From contig NC_081829.1 of NCBI RefSeq assembly GCF_030867095.1, forward strand, positions 88,414,261-88,478,260: 64,000 nucleotides of DNA. Reading direction: 5' to 3'. This DNA comes from Alligator mississippiensis. Taxonomy: Eukaryota > Chordata > Crocodylia > Alligatoridae. Position 1 is the stretch's first letter; the number at the start of each line of letters is the position of its first letter. The notes beneath the pieces are model-generated. The model searched no databases. It had not been told where the DNA came from and saw only the letters and a list, made by a program, of their open reading frames with translations. Positions 44,616 to 58,400 of this stretch are shown here, one piece after another. Made by a program: the position numbers and the translations under genes.

Positions 44616-47600
44616 GCACCAATATTAATCATGTTAAATTTGTTTCATCACCTATTCAAGATACGGCCTGACTTTCACTCATGTTAAGTCCTTTAAAGAT
44701 GAATAGCTGCTATGTGTAACACCTGACCTGTCCTTTTCTCTTTCTTAAAAAAGAAATAGTGTTTCTTTTGTTTGCTATATATCCGCATTTTAAAATGTAC
44801 TTTATTCTTGAATCACACACACATTTTTCTTCTGTTTTAGAATTCTAAGGTACCATTATTTTAGATTACGGTGATTTGATCAGGTGTTGGTTTTTTTTAA
44901 TGAAATATTTTCCATCAAAAATCCTGACCTGGTAAAACCATAATTTTTCATGTGAGGGGTCAGTTTTGAGTCATTTCCCCTTTTAAAAAAAATTGACTAA
45001 AAGTAGCAAGATTGTGAACATGACAATTGCTGTTTCAGTTTAAACAGTGTTGTTTCAGAATAAAAGAGTTGAAATAACCCACCCCTCCTTGACATTTTTA
45101 GAAACTCATTTTTGGCCCAAGTTGATATTTAGGGGGTGAAGCAGATTATTGATTCATGATAAATGTTGACTTTTTTTTTTGTCCAGATCAGGAATAGGGA
45201 AAAAAATTGTAATCTTAACACTTCTGTGAAGATTGGAAAATATGCCCTGCCTAAATCTAGTCAAAAGTCTAAACCAGTAACTTCTGTTGATATGAAAAAT
45301 ATTTGTATTTATGAAATACTGTAATGTTGTTCTGCTTGTCTGAAGTCCTGAAAAAAATTTAACTGCTATAATTTATGTGAAAAACTTGAGCACATCAACA
45401 TTATCTACCTCTCTGATTAAAACACCACATCAAGACAGCGTATTTGAGTGGTTTATGGACTCCAAAGACAAACTATACACTGTGGCCTCGCAAATGCTGA
45501 GTCTGCTGGGAATGATTCAGGAAGACTCAGCCTGCTCCTTCCCACTGAGGTCTGGCTATTGTCATATAGAACGACATGCAAAATAATACGAAGCATTCGA
45601 ATTGTGTTCGTCTATAAGTGCTTGAATCTGACACAGTCCATTGGAAAATTCTCCAGAATATAACAGTGACATTCAAACAACGTAATAATGGTCACCTCTA
45701 AGTTATAAAGCAGGATAAATTCCCCCATGGAAAGCTTTGGGCAGCCACAGTTAGACCACGTTATCCCAGTCTACTCACCAGATTGACCAGAATATGCAGT
45801 ATTCAGTATCGTTATGGTCCAAAGGCTCAATCAAGCGAACAGCCGATGTAACTGAGATGGGTGGTAAAAAGAGCGCGGAGAAGGGTGTGCTGAGAGGAAG
45901 GAGTCCTGTGTCCACAGATAAGGGGAAGGTATGGATTGGCTTCACCTTGGGTACACTAGCCTGATGGTGGAAGTAGAGTGCTCTGTACCCCTTGTGTGTC
46001 CTTGCTATGGGGGAAAAAAAGGGCTAATTTTTTTGGGGGGTGGGTAGCAATGGTCGCACCTTTTTCTCTAGCTCATTGTGGCACAAGGATTTCAGGCAGG
46101 GTGCACAAAGCCTATGTGACCTGTCCACCTGAGTCCTGCAACGCCACTTTGGTACCACTGGCTAGAGAGCTTTTGCAATGTTGAAAGCAGGGACAGGCTT
46201 GGTCCCATTTAATATAACAACACACTGCAAGAGGAGAGTTATGCTGCCTGACATAAGAGGAAGGAGCAAAAAAGAAAACAGGAGCCCCAATGTTTCTTTT
46301 TCAGCAAAGAAGCAGCAGAGGATTCAGAGGCAGTAGGCACAGCACATTAAAGAACATTTTAGACTAAAGCTTGGCTTGCTGGGAAGTGCTTCTCGGTAGT
46401 ACAGTATCGCGTGTATCCGTAAGAAATAGCACCTATCATACAAAGACATTTGAGTCATTTACATAGCCTCATCAGCAGTGCGAAATGGCTCCTTGTGGAG
46501 TCAGACATTTGAAAACAGATAAAGCCTGTAAAGAATGCTTCTTTTCTCCCTAAGAGATTAATGTAGATGTGAACACATTAGCGCTGTTTAAGGGAGAGTA
46601 TTCTCTTTGACAGATAACTGGGATTGGGAATATTAGATTACCAAATAATGGACCTTTTAAATTCTGTCATCATTACTTATCGGGTACATTAGTTTAAAAC
46701 CTGCAATTTTGAACTTCGCATTATTGAGCTTTCGGAAGATTAAATTACTGAACTTTTGTTTGCGAATGTCTCTGTGAAATTTCCTGAAAAGGATAGTCGT
46801 CGTCCTTCATTGTGTAAATGTGAATGCCAAATAACATACTTTATTGATATTTATAGACATACAAATGATAGGTCTAATGCACCTTAATGTCTGTCTACTT
46901 GAGTGGAACAGCAGAGTGGTGTTAGATAATACTGTATCTCCTTTGTAAACCTGTTTGGAGGAGTTAGTTTTTATACCTTCCCCCTCCCAAAAGCTTCCCC
47001 CCCCCCCCCACAAGTGGCCTTACATAGATAGACTTACAGTAAAGGTTTCCTGCATAAGAGGGTTTTTTTCCTTTAACCTACCTGGCATGACACAAAAATG
47101 TGTATCTTCAGAACTCTATAGGGGCAGATTCTGTTCTCCTTGCCTGGAGTTTGCAAAAAGAGCAGGGAAATGGAGCCATTCACTCCAAACGCACAAAAAT
47201 ACATGTTTATAGGGTTTATGGCAGCAAGCACAATCACCTTGGATAGGAGGGATAAAGCCCCTCTTGCTTCATTTAAACTCTAGTATGCCAAACTTTAGGA
47301 AGAAGGTACTTTGATGGGCTGCTTATTCCAGACTTGTCCATTATGGGAGCTCATTACATCTTTGTCTGAAGCACCATTATCAGTGACAGGATAGGGAATG
47401 GGTGGGCCAGTGGTCTGATTTTGTATAATAATTCTTAGGGCGCCGAACTTGATGTTCATGACCTGCATGGGACCACGGGGAACTCCTGGATTCCCACTGC
47501 TTTCATGGGCGACTCAGTCCAGTCACACGGACCAAATTTTAGGATCAGGCCTTTAGGCTGGAATTTTCAAAGGAATACAAGGGGGTGAGCCACAGAAATA

Positions 47601-49799
47601 CTATTAAAATGTAATGAGAGCTGAGCCCCTAACTCTGTTAAATACCACTGAAAAGGAGCCAGGCTTCCTAAAATCACTTGGTGAGAGCACAACTTAATTT
47701 TTTAAAAACTTTTTCAGCCTTTTAAGAAGTTTGTTAAGCAATGAGCCAACAAATATGGTGAGTGATAAGCTATAGTTACAAAGTGTAAGGGGAACATGTT
47801 TGCAAGAATATATGCTCACTTAATTGGAGAGATATGGATTATACCCATAAACAACAAAATCAGAGAGAGACAAAGATACAGAAAGTATTTCTTGACTCTA
47901 CATAAGACCCAAAATGTAGGCTCCACCCATGACCAAATGTTCAAATCACTTGGAAACAGTTTAAAATATATTTTGTTTTGGTTGCTAATTTTTTTTATGT
48001 AAAAAAAAAATTACCATATTTTTCTTGCTTCTGAGATAAAACCTGTTACATTTCGGAGCCAGACTTCAAATAGATGAATGTTCTTAAAGAAGTAAAATCA
48101 TTTCAAAGTAGAAGCCTTTTTCTTTTCTTTTTTTTTTAATGACTCTTCTATCCCCTTCTACAATTCAAGTTTACAGAACAGGCTTAAATAAAAAAAATCA
48201 GACACCTAGCAATGTGCTCAAAAGCTTCAGCTGAAGTAAAGACGAGGACCATGGTGTGTTCAATATTCATTAATTCATTATCAGGCCAAGCTTTACAGCC
48301 TTCTGATTGACTTCGGTCATAAAATTCTTTGGTGTTTCTAATATATATAATGTTTCATTGATCCACCTTCATAGTAAGGCCTTGCCAGCCTTAAAAATGA
48401 GGAACCCAACTATAAAAAGCAGTAACGATAATAACATTCAGGGTAGTAGTGAAAAATTAGTTTTGTATTTTGTGCGGGGGGGGGGGGGGGGGGGTTTGTA
48501 GGTCTGTTGATTTTTGCCACTGCTGATGCTTATTGACTGAAAGATCAAAGTTGTACATCGGTTATATTTTTTTAGTTTATGGTTTGTAATAAAGAAAAAT
48601 GTCTGGATACCATGCAGGGTACTACCAGGAATATTTTGAGCATATTTGAAAATACAAAAAAAGGGAGTGTATTTGCACAGTTTTGAACTAAATGTAAACT
48701 GGTCATTGGCCTCTTCATTCACGTAGAGTAGCAGGCTGACTGTAGTGTATTACTACATTTCTGTATTGGTCAATTTAAAAGGACACTAGACTGCTGTGTT
48801 GTTCCGATTGCACGAACCAAGTTAAAAAGATGAAATTACAGTTCAAATGACTACAAGTGCCAGCAATAAATAACCTTAGCTCTAGTTGCAAAGAACTGGG
48901 AATCGGTGTCTTGAGTATATCATTTTTTCCGTAGGAGAGCAGCAACATAAGAGTTAAGCTCTGCCTTGTGTTGGGCAGGTGAACTTTGGAGCAGTTCTTC
49001 CTAATTAAGTGCCAAGATAGGTTTTCTTCATAATGCACAAGGGAGTGCTAGATGCTGCAGCTGATTAACATGCTGACCCATACAATGGGCTTCCAAGATG
49101 ATAAATACCAAGATCACTGCAGAATAATGCTGAGTGTATTGTGTCATTTTGCAAATCAGTGCTGTAGGCTCCAAATACTAGGATTGGTTGTTGTCACTGT
49201 CCCAAACAAGCAAATGAGTAGGTAAGAGGCTATAATGTGGTTGCCTGAGGACTAGGGGTCTCGGACCAGAGTCCCGTTCATTTAAAGGATACCGGTTTGA
49301 AAGGGGTTGGGTAATCCCTATAAAGGGCTTAGAGAATGCTCTTAGAATGGAGATGGGGTCCTGCTTTTGCTCCTTGTTGCAAAAGAATGGAAGGGAGGTC
49401 TGTGTCCTCCTTTCAGTACGGGGAGCAGAAGTGGGGAAAACCTCTGGGAACTGTAGCCCATAATGAGCAAAAAAACTGCTTTCCTTTGAGGTTTTGCCTG
49501 CTTTATGTTTGAACGAGTAAACTGCACCTGGTGGGGAGGGGGGCTGAGAGAGACTTGGGCACAGCACTGGTTTTTTCCTATGCTGGTGAGCTTCCTCACC
49601 AACCTCCAGTAATAATACTCATTAGAAGTATGACCACATTTCCCAAAAAATGGAGCGGGGGGGCGGGGATTGCAAATGTTGGGTTAGTTCACATCAGGGA
49701 GTTGACAGTGTACAATGGACCATGACAGAAGCAGACACAACAATGAATGGCACGGAGAAGGTAACAGAATTGCTCTTCTAATACCGGAGAAACAGGAGA
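44616..49799. other. No gene in about 5.2 kb; possible conserved noncoding block at 46380-46800
   Basis: No gene or clear full repeat is recognised. The part at 44880-45250 is rich in a/t words like old MITEs. The block 46380-46800 is repeat-free and of balanced complexity with many homeodomain-type TAAT sites, so it is a candidate noncoding regulatory element. Simple runs: 13 C at 46997-47009 and 19 G at 48476-48494. Open frames are short and domainless. Confidence 0.4.
48476..48494 (+). repeat. Run of 19 consecutive G
   Basis: An uninterrupted guanine tract, able in principle to form a G-quadruplex. It is also a likely site of length error in assembly. Confidence 0.95.
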
Positions 49800-50135
49800 T
49801 TTAACAAAACCAAAAGGGAAGGTCAAATTCAACAAATGAAATAGGGGTTTATGCAACACTGATTTAATCTGTAGAACATGTTGCCATACATACCCAAGAG
49901 CTCAGTATTGTTAAAAAAGACCTAGACATTTCTACCACAATTATGGTACATAGGATTAAGAAACATAAGGCACACAAGCCAACTATGTAGCCTGGTGTTA
50001 GAAAGAAACTTCTCTTCTGGGCAATTGTCCATTATAGGGATTCTTGCAACTTCCTCTAAAGCTACTATTAGAGACAGATTGCTAGACTAGATGAAACCCT
50101 GACCTGGTACAAGAATCCCCTTGTTCCTAAGTGGT
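49800..50135 (+). mobile_element. CR1-type LINE, 3' end of another subfamily
   Basis: The stretch aatctgtagaacatgttgcc, then gacctagacatttctaccac, cataggattaagaaacataa and agacagattgctagactaga with gaaaccctgacctggtac follows the 3' end of a sauropsid CR1 subfamily (usual wording: actggatggacctttggtctgacccag-like). It is 5'-truncated with no coding part. Confidence 0.7.
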
Positions 50136-53100
50136 TATGGCCTGGAGTTGGTGAGGAGTACCTTGGCCCCATATAGCTGGCTAACAAACACGCTGCACTT
50201 ACATGAAGGATTGTTGTATGGGTTATAAACAGCACTATTTATGGAGAGAGGAATAGGCATCTGTGCTGCACTGTGCACATCTCCACCATGCACACACACA
50301 GGCTTACAGAAATCCTTTCACAGACAAAGCAGCATCTTTCTCCTCTCTGGAGAGCCAGCCAAAACAGTATTTATCACTAAGCATTTGGGGCTGCGTTCTG
50401 CTGTCAGTTATGCTGACAAAGTAGCTCTGTTTACATTGGATATACCTAGGGCCAAGTCCTGCTCACTTGACTCTTCTGAGAGCTCCCAGGGTGACTACTC
50501 AGGAGAGGGAAGTGAGCAAAATTTGCCCCAAAGTTTTTTAGAGAACAAGTTCCTGAAATAAAACAAAAGGCACGTTGCAGAAACCCATTAGAACGGAAAG
50601 CTGCAGGAGTCCCTTGCTGTAGAGAGGATATTGTGTAACACAGTGTACATCCACTGTGGATGACAGAGGTACTTACACTCCTAATTGTGTCATCTGATAT
50701 AAGCCGAATAAAATATTTAAGCTGATCTCCTCCCTGAGTAAGACACAGAAATACTATTCTTTTTTAGAAAGCATTTTTTCAACTACACACGGCATAAAGA
50801 TGCTTTGCTGTGAGAGGTAGGATGGGGAGATCACATTTGCGCAGCGGGGGAAGCTGTGCCATTCACATGGACAGAAAAGAAACAAGATGTGCAGAGATGG
50901 AAAAGGGTAAATGAATGACAAGAAAGAGAATTTAAAAATGATGCATATAAATATTTGTGCAGGAGACTATTGCCAACCCTATGCCTATGGGCCTGCCTAC
51001 ACCGCTCCATGGAGGGAACCCTAAAGCCCGGTTCCATCAGTGCCTTGAGAGAGAAGGCTCTTTCAGACAATGTTTGAAGGATTTTGTGGGGCTTTTCCAT
51101 ACAGTCGGTGTTCAGAGCGGAGCAGCTCAAGGAGGCATTACCAAGTGCAGACTAATTAGATGCAGTTGAGCTGTTTAGACACAACAGCATGAAAGCAAGA
51201 GTCTGCTGCTTTCTAAGAGCCATGCTGGGCAGACACCTGGTCCGAGAGCTTGGAGAAAGCACAGGAATGACACTCCCCACCTTGTTGTTTTTGTACTTTG
51301 TTGAGTTTTTTCTTTGTGAAGCTGCGTGGAAGTAATATGCAGCTGCAGACTTCTGCCAAGCCGGTGTCTACTTGAGTTAAACCAGAATCCCTGAAATAAA
51401 ATCATGTCAATAAAAGGATGATTTATGTTCATAATAAGCCTCCCCTAAATTCTCATCCTTCCTCTACCTCGTTTTGTTGCACACTCAAGGTTAAGATGTA
51501 AAAACACGGAGGAGTCAGGGGTGTATTGCTCGTAGCAGATTTCTTAGTACTGAAGCCATCATATACTGTAAACTCCCAATAAAGGTATTCTGTTAGATGC
51601 AATAAAGATCAGTCTTCAGACGCACACATTTAAGTCTTGCGTAAAGTGTCAAGGCAAAAATGGAGCAAATGTTATTGGAAGAAAAGATGCAAATTACAAG
51701 GTCTAATCTCTCCGCAGTGATCAGCGTACTCGCCTTATCTGGTTTCCATCTGTCATTTGAGCTACAAGTTGACAGGCAATGTACTGTATGTCCTCAAATC
51801 TACATATCCTAGGAGGTGTTCAGTTTACCTATAGTGGGGAATCTTCTTCACTCAAATAACTACCTTTTTAGTCCAAGAAAATGTTGGGAAAAAATATTCA
51901 CAAACGTTTTGGTGAACTGCAAGCTGAATTTTGCTTTGCTCCCTTTGTTTGCTTGTCCAAAACATGCTTGCTTTGCACAGTTTTGTTTCCAGGACGGTGC
52001 CAGGCACAGGACTTTTAGGCTCATGGATGACATGTGTTTTCTGGCTCAATGAAATTTGTTTTGGGTGGACGTGAAAGGAGTGCTGCTAATGGAGTCAAAT
52101 GAGATGAATGAGAGTATCACATCAATGACCAGGCAATACCCCTGCCTAGAGCCTAGCCCAGAGGTAATTAAATGAGCCAGACAAGCAGTGATGACCATGC
52201 ATACACATGCTGCATCCAACTAACTTGCATTTATGTGTAAAGAAAAAAAAAAAACATTTTCAATCTGATCACGGTAGTCATAGTCTAATTTTTCTAGCTC
52301 TACTGTTTCAGTTAAGGCTGGTTTCAAGTGGTCTGAAAAGAAAATGCTTTTTATCACATTCCTTAAATCCCAATGTCCTAATTCTTCTCATCCTCCCTTA
52401 TGCCTCTTAAGGCATAATGGTGATTCCTTAGGAGCCTACACAGTACTGTTCCCATTGTGGTGTTGAAGCATTTTGACTTGTCTAGCTGTAGAAGGTATTT
52501 TCTCCGTTTTGACACAATGGACACCAAAGGGTAGGAGTACCCAGCTGACAGTCCATGACGATGCAATGACAAGCAGGTCCACATGCTCCAAAGGAAAGAA
52601 CTGACCTGTGTATGAGGCCCTGACTGTAACCAGGCAAGTGGACATCAACATAAATATGCCCATGAATTATGTGGGGTGGGTTGCAGGGGTAAAGCCTGCA
52701 TGCAGTTTTGCATGTATACATTTGAAAATATAAGCACGGTCTCCCTCTCCTCCAGCAGGCCTCCAGCAGGAAACCTGAGTTGCTAACAAACAGCTTTATC
52801 TTCCTGCTTTTTCTTGAATAAATCCAATAAAAATTAAAGCAACCGACCAAAAGCCAACCCCCCCCCCCACTACATGTAACTTTGTTAAACTGAGATGCAG
52901 TGCGCATGATGACACCATCTGCACTCATCTTATTTCAGCTAAAACAACATCCCCTGCAGGTGTACAATAGGGGACAGACTATAATAGCACTTCAGAGTCC
53001 AGAAGGGGAAAGGGACAGTTTTGGCTCAGGCTCCCTCATAAATCTTGTAGGGAGGAACCTTAATATCAGTGCCAATGGAAGCCCATGTCTGCATGCAGAA

Positions 53101-54528
53101 ACAGCTGGGAATTGAATGTACACACATATCCCTGGCTTTGCCAATGAATAGGTAGGGAGATCTATGCATGTGCCACTGTTGAGGCATCTGGAGAAGATCC
53201 CTCATGCCAGTTGCTCTACTTACCAGGATTAATAAAAAGATCTTTTAAATTTTGTTTGCACATCGTAATTCTGAGACACTTTTGTGTAAAACACATTTTT
53301 TCCGCTTATTTTCTGGAATGCAAATAAAGCTGTTTCAAGGATTTTACCCATCAGTGCTGACTAGATGAAATTCAAGCAGTTTGGGGTGCTGGGTGGATTA
53401 CAGACAGATGTGCAACAAATTCCACCTGTGTTTAGAGCATAAGGCCTGCTTCTGAATTATGCCAACAGCATGCCTCCAGCCACGGCCACGTACAGCATGT
53501 TTCTGGCTCCTTTACTCTGTGCAGATTAGGCCACTGAAACCAGAACTGAGACCCTGAACACTTTGCTTAAACTTGCTGGATTGTTTGCAGCATAATGAAG
53601 GTATCTATCAACTTGCTTGTATTTATTTGTGATTGCTTTTCATTTTAATGATTGTGCTAAGAAGTGCTGCAGCCACTTGTCAGGTAGGGCATCCGTCCTA
53701 GAGGCATATACACTTTCAGCGTTTGAGAGACTTTGTTATTCAAAACACAGTGTAAAAAATGGCTGCAGGAATTTAATTAGAAACTTCCATTAGGAGATTA
53801 GATGACTAGAACAAAGAAAACCAGTGAAAAGACTTCTTATTAAAACCAGTAGCACTGCAGAATATTGATAATATAACAAAAGAAAGAGTGGATATGCATA
53901 GCAAATTATTAAAGGTTACTGATAAATTTCCAAAAGTAGCTTAGTTTCTGGTTACTCAAATATACAGAGAAACCACTGAAAAGGATGTCACACAGGGCCA
54001 GAGTCCTATGCACACTGCAAGAGATCAGAGAGAGGAATATTCTTCTCCTTTTATGGCTCAATAGTACTTTATGCCCACTTTTGGGGCTGTTTAATTTTGG
54101 TCCATAAATGATTTAACCCCTGAGACTGGCTTGGGGCTTGGGTTCTCGCTACCATACCTAGTGAATCTGAACCTATTTCTGATGTTGTTTTGATGAAGAC
54201 TCGTGCTGACAATTCATGGCAGGAGGGAGGTGGTCACGTGCATGTGAAATGGAGAACCATGCACCTCACCAAATCCCAAATGTCATCACAAGGTCAAAGT
54301 GAGCCTAGAAGAGCCTATGTTCCAGGATCCTGTCCCCAGAACACAGTTGTCCATAGGGAAACACCAGCCCACACAGAGAAATGGACAGCTAAGAATTGAG
54401 TTAGGACCAAATTTGGACTCAATATGAACAGGCCATAGTCTATGCAACGTAAAGAAATTGTGTCTACTCAGGCACTTAGTCTGGAGGTGCAATACTTACC
54501 TACTTTGTTGCTGTCACCAATAGAGTCT
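50136..54528. other. No gene in about 4.4 kb; possible conserved noncoding block at 51590-51790
   Basis: Repeat-poor sequence. Blocks 50570-50720 and 51590-51790 have the even composition typical of conserved noncoding elements; this is impression only. An 11-C run lies at 52858-52868. Open frames such as 52482-52928 (-, 148 codons) have no recognisable domain and stop-poor shadows on the other strand. Confidence 0.4.
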
Positions 54529-55407
54529 TAGGCTAGGTACAGACATTAAACATATTGTGCATTAAGCAGGCAGAACATGCTCTAAAGCCATGACTGAACA
54601 TGTTCAGGGCTCTACAGCCTTTAAAAATGGTGGTTTGCACTCTAGGTTAATCCTTGATGGATGTGTACTAACCTATAGCGCTTTCCATTAGAGTGCTTTA
54701 TCGAATGTCTGTGCCAGATCCCATCGAGGGTTAACTGAAAGTGTGATCGTCGCCATCTCAGGTGGCATTGCACAGGACTGCGCTCTATCTTTGGGCAGAG
54801 CTCGTTTGCTATTCCTGAGCCTGATCTAGCCCCACTCCTTTGGCTGTCACCCTCATCAGTGACAGTCTCTAATTCTAACCCAGCATGCAGCCTGGCCAGA
54901 GGGGGGCAGGGGGTGGGGGAAAGGGGATTTCTCTTTTTAAAGCAGCCCCAGTCCCATAGCACACTGCAGCCCAGCTGCGGGAGCTACAGGGAAAAGGCTC
55001 CATGGTCTCTATCCCCACAGCTGCCCCTGCTGGGCTGCACCATAGCACAACCTAGCCAGGGGGGCTGCAGGGAGAGGGGTCTGGGGTCTCTCTCCCTGCA
55101 GCCGGCCTGGCTAGGCAGTGGTAAGCCACTCCCTGGGTAGGGGGCTGTGGGGAAGGGGTCCAGGGTCTCTCCCTCCACCCAGCTGCTGTTGATAGTTGCC
55201 AGCTGGCATGAGACAGGGTTAGGGTTGGGGAGAGGGACCATTCAGGCAGCCTCCTAGGAGGCATGCGGGAGAACCCCCAGTGGCCAGTGCAGGCAGGCTC
55301 TGAGCCCCTTTCCCACCGAACAGCGGATGTCTAACTTACAGAGCTTTAAGTAAAGTGCAATAGAGCACTTCCACCAGGGGCTTTATGAATAGCTGTACTT
55401 AGCCTTA
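54529..55407. mobile_element. TIR element with tandem hairpin core
   Basis: The left end aggctaggtacagacatt and the right end on the other strand aggctaagtacagctatt are inverted repeats, followed inside by gcattaag and ctttaagtaaagtgc words. The GC core holds three tandem units of about 80 bp. The left end matches the element at 39881. Open frames (54642-54962, 54859-55140, 54984-55241) are composition effects. No transposase. Confidence 0.7.
54979..55190. repeat. Three-unit minisatellite, period about 80 bp
   Basis: Units start at 54979 (gggagctacaggg), 55062 (gggctgcaggg) and 55142 (gggctgtgggg) and share a ggtctct and tccc layout. In the middle unit gctgcagggagag (55064-55076) pairs perfectly with ctctccctgcagc (55090-55102). 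Confidence 0.75.
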
Positions 55408-58400
55408 GAGCCCTAGCGTACCAGGCTACCATTAGGCTAAAATAAGGCTTGTGATGCTACATTCGTGTCAGATCAAACTCCGATAGTGGGTTCTATTTTC
55501 AGAAAGAAAAGTGACCTAGGCTCAAACCCCTATCTTTGTGTAACTGCTTCGCCCAACTCTTGTTTGTAAACGGCAGCACCCGATGGCCATTTCCAACCCC
55601 ATATTTTTAAACGACTTATTTTCAGCCACTTGTGAATAGTTGGTAGGTCTTTGACTTACCAGTGAAAGAGCAGAGTCAGCTCTCTCCATGTTCTTTTGTG
55701 TGCGTCAAAATAATAGTGCTGAACATATTGAGGCTAATGAAATAAAGAGTGGTTATTTGCATAAAAATCTGGCTGTGCATGCAAATGGAGTCTGCATCCA
55801 GCTCTGCTAAATAGCACTCTTGTTGTGAAGGGGCCTCCTGAGGTTTGGTGTTTTAGCAACACAATGGATAATTTACAAATAATGATGTGACCCCCTACCT
55901 CCCCCGTCCCTCCCCTGCCCCAGCCCGAAGTTTCTCTCCAGGTTTGACTGCACCTGTCTATCCAAGCCCTTGGCTTCCTTACCACAAAGGGTTAATCCCA
56001 TTTTTCTTGTATTCATTGTAGAGTCTAATGAACCATACTTGCCCTACTGAGTCAGCAGTAATAAACCTACACTTCCCTGTAGGATTTGAACAGGTTAGGG
56101 CAAAACTTCCCCGCTATTTCAGGCCCCATATACTGTTTTTTCCCTATAGGAGCAGCATGATCAGCCTTAAGGGACAGGTCAGTTTTGATTTGGGTCAACA
56201 GCACTGTTTATGCTTTCATATGGGAAACGCCTATAATACTGGAAATATGGACAGTAAAGGTATTTTAGTCATCTTTGGAAAAGTAGTAAGGTTGGGCTTG
56301 GTTACCAAAAACCGAAGTATGCAAACATTAATAGAAGCAAGCTTCCTCATTGTTAGTGTGGTTATACCATTGTAATGGCTGCCTGTTATTAAAAGGTTAA
56401 TTAATTTAAAGCTTCTCAAAAAAGTAAGGGTAGTCTAGCATGAATAGATATTTAGATGGGTGACTGTAAAATACTAGAAAATTGCTGATTACTTTGCTAA
56501 AGGGCATAGGCAAATTAAAATTATCGTCTTTTGTTCTTATGAACCCAAGGCATTTTTATAGTTTCTGTAAAATGAACCATACAAGAAACTGGGATGTTTC
56601 ACTAGTGAGTGACAGTAACCCAGTACATTTAAATGCATCATGAATATATCATTTAAAGGCACCAGTGGTTTGCCCCAGTGTATTTCTCCATTTCATAGGT
56701 TCTGTTCAATCAGGAAGAAGCCAAAAGTAAAATTTGATATGTGTCTTTAACACTGTTAGAAAGTACCTGAAAGTTGACTGTGGGAAAAACAGAGCACAAC
56801 AGAGAGAAAGACAAGAGAGATGTAAAAAAGAACTGAACTGCTGTTGCTGGATAAAATGCTGATCAGCTCATTAGTATCAAGGCCTTGAAGGCCATTCCCC
56901 CAAGCTTCTCACTAGGAAAAATAGAGAAAAATCAGAGTGTAAAAAAGGGGAAACATGGACTGATAGCAGAGCAGGTTCAAAATATGGACCCTCATTTTGG
57001 GTACATGTAAGTTTTGCTAACCCTTTCATTACACCAAACTATTCTTTGGGGGAAAAAATATCCCAAAACATGGCATTATGTATGAAAACCCCTCCACCCT
57101 TTTTGAAATTCTTACAAAGATGTGGAAAAAGGCAATTTTAAAACAACAACATACCTTTTTATTTCGGAAAAAAGGTTTACACATACTGTATGTGCGCACG
57201 TGTATGTGTGTATACACATGAAGTTCTTATATCATTTGCCATAACTGTCCTGTTCTCTTGAAGAAGTGGGAAGGGACGGAGGCCATCTTCCACTCCTTCC
57301 GTCCTATTGCTTTGTCTTGCCGAGGCAAAAAAGGTAGTAATCTCTAGGGCCACCTGTTTATCTCTATTGCTGACTGCTCCTTTTTTGACACTCGGCCATG
57401 GAAGAGGTATTTTATGTTGTGGGCTCTTTAAATTCCCTCCCTAGCTGGCTGATTGTCAGTCTTGCAGAGAAGAATCTGCTCCGGCATTAGCATTAGGACA
57501 CTGGAGAGAGCCATCGTGCATGCCCAGGGAGTCTCTCTGGCACCATTCCCATAGATGGTAATCAGGCTGAGAAGGAGTCCATGAGTCTGGCTCAGGAAGG
57601 GTCAGTCTTCAGCCGCTGCTGCGTGAATCTGCAGCCAAGTACCCAGGTGGGGGGACGACCCGGGGGAACGTGGTACTTTGGAAGTCAGCAGCTTTGAAGG
57701 CCTTGGGGAAGAGCTCCTTGAAATTCCTCTTGAAATTACCCTGGTAGGGAAGATGTATTTCCTTAACCGCACAGTATCTGCTTTAAACTTATGTTTGTAT
57801 GGTAATATTTAAATTATAAAGCACTCGCCTTTCACCTCTAGGATCCTGACTAGATTCAAACCCTCCTCCTATGGGAAATGAGTTTGGTGGCCTAAGCTGA
57901 GTCTCTCCTAGACAAAAGTCCTTATCTCCAAACTCCAAACATAATTCAGCACAACATGGCATGATTGGAAGTCCCTGCTCAGGAAAAGACAAGGAATGAG
58001 CCTGTGTCAAAAGTAAATTACCTAAGTAATCAAATCAATACTGAATTCAAAGTGGAAATATCAAAATTATCGGATGGCGCCGTAGAAGCGACAAAATTGC
58101 TGTTTAGCACAATGTTTTTCAGCTATATTCAAAATGAGAAATGTCATTTAGAGCAGATAAACTACAAAAAAATGAGGTCAAAGCTGCAAAGAAGCATAAG
58201 CTTGAGAACCTTAATAAATTAAAAATTTCCTTGAATGGTGTCCTTATCTGCTTCAGGAGAATACATACAGTTTGCAGCCATATTTCTTCCCTCCTCCCCA
58301 ATACACTGCAAAGAATGACCATGACCCGCATCTCTGATACGTTTGAAGATGGTTGAGCATGTGGTAGAAATATCATTTAGGCACGTGTCCTTAAGCAAAT

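Noticed and set aside
49178-49567. 129-codon minus-strand frame
   Set aside because: No recognisable domain, no start context and no splice partners.
52482-52928. 148-codon minus-strand frame with a Cys-rich middle
   Set aside because: Cysteine spacing fits no known finger or domain, and other open frames overlap it on the same and the opposite strand.
58141-58356. Lys-rich frame that looked coiled-coil like
   Set aside because: Too short, with no heptad pattern over more than two turns, and overlapped by several frames on both strands.
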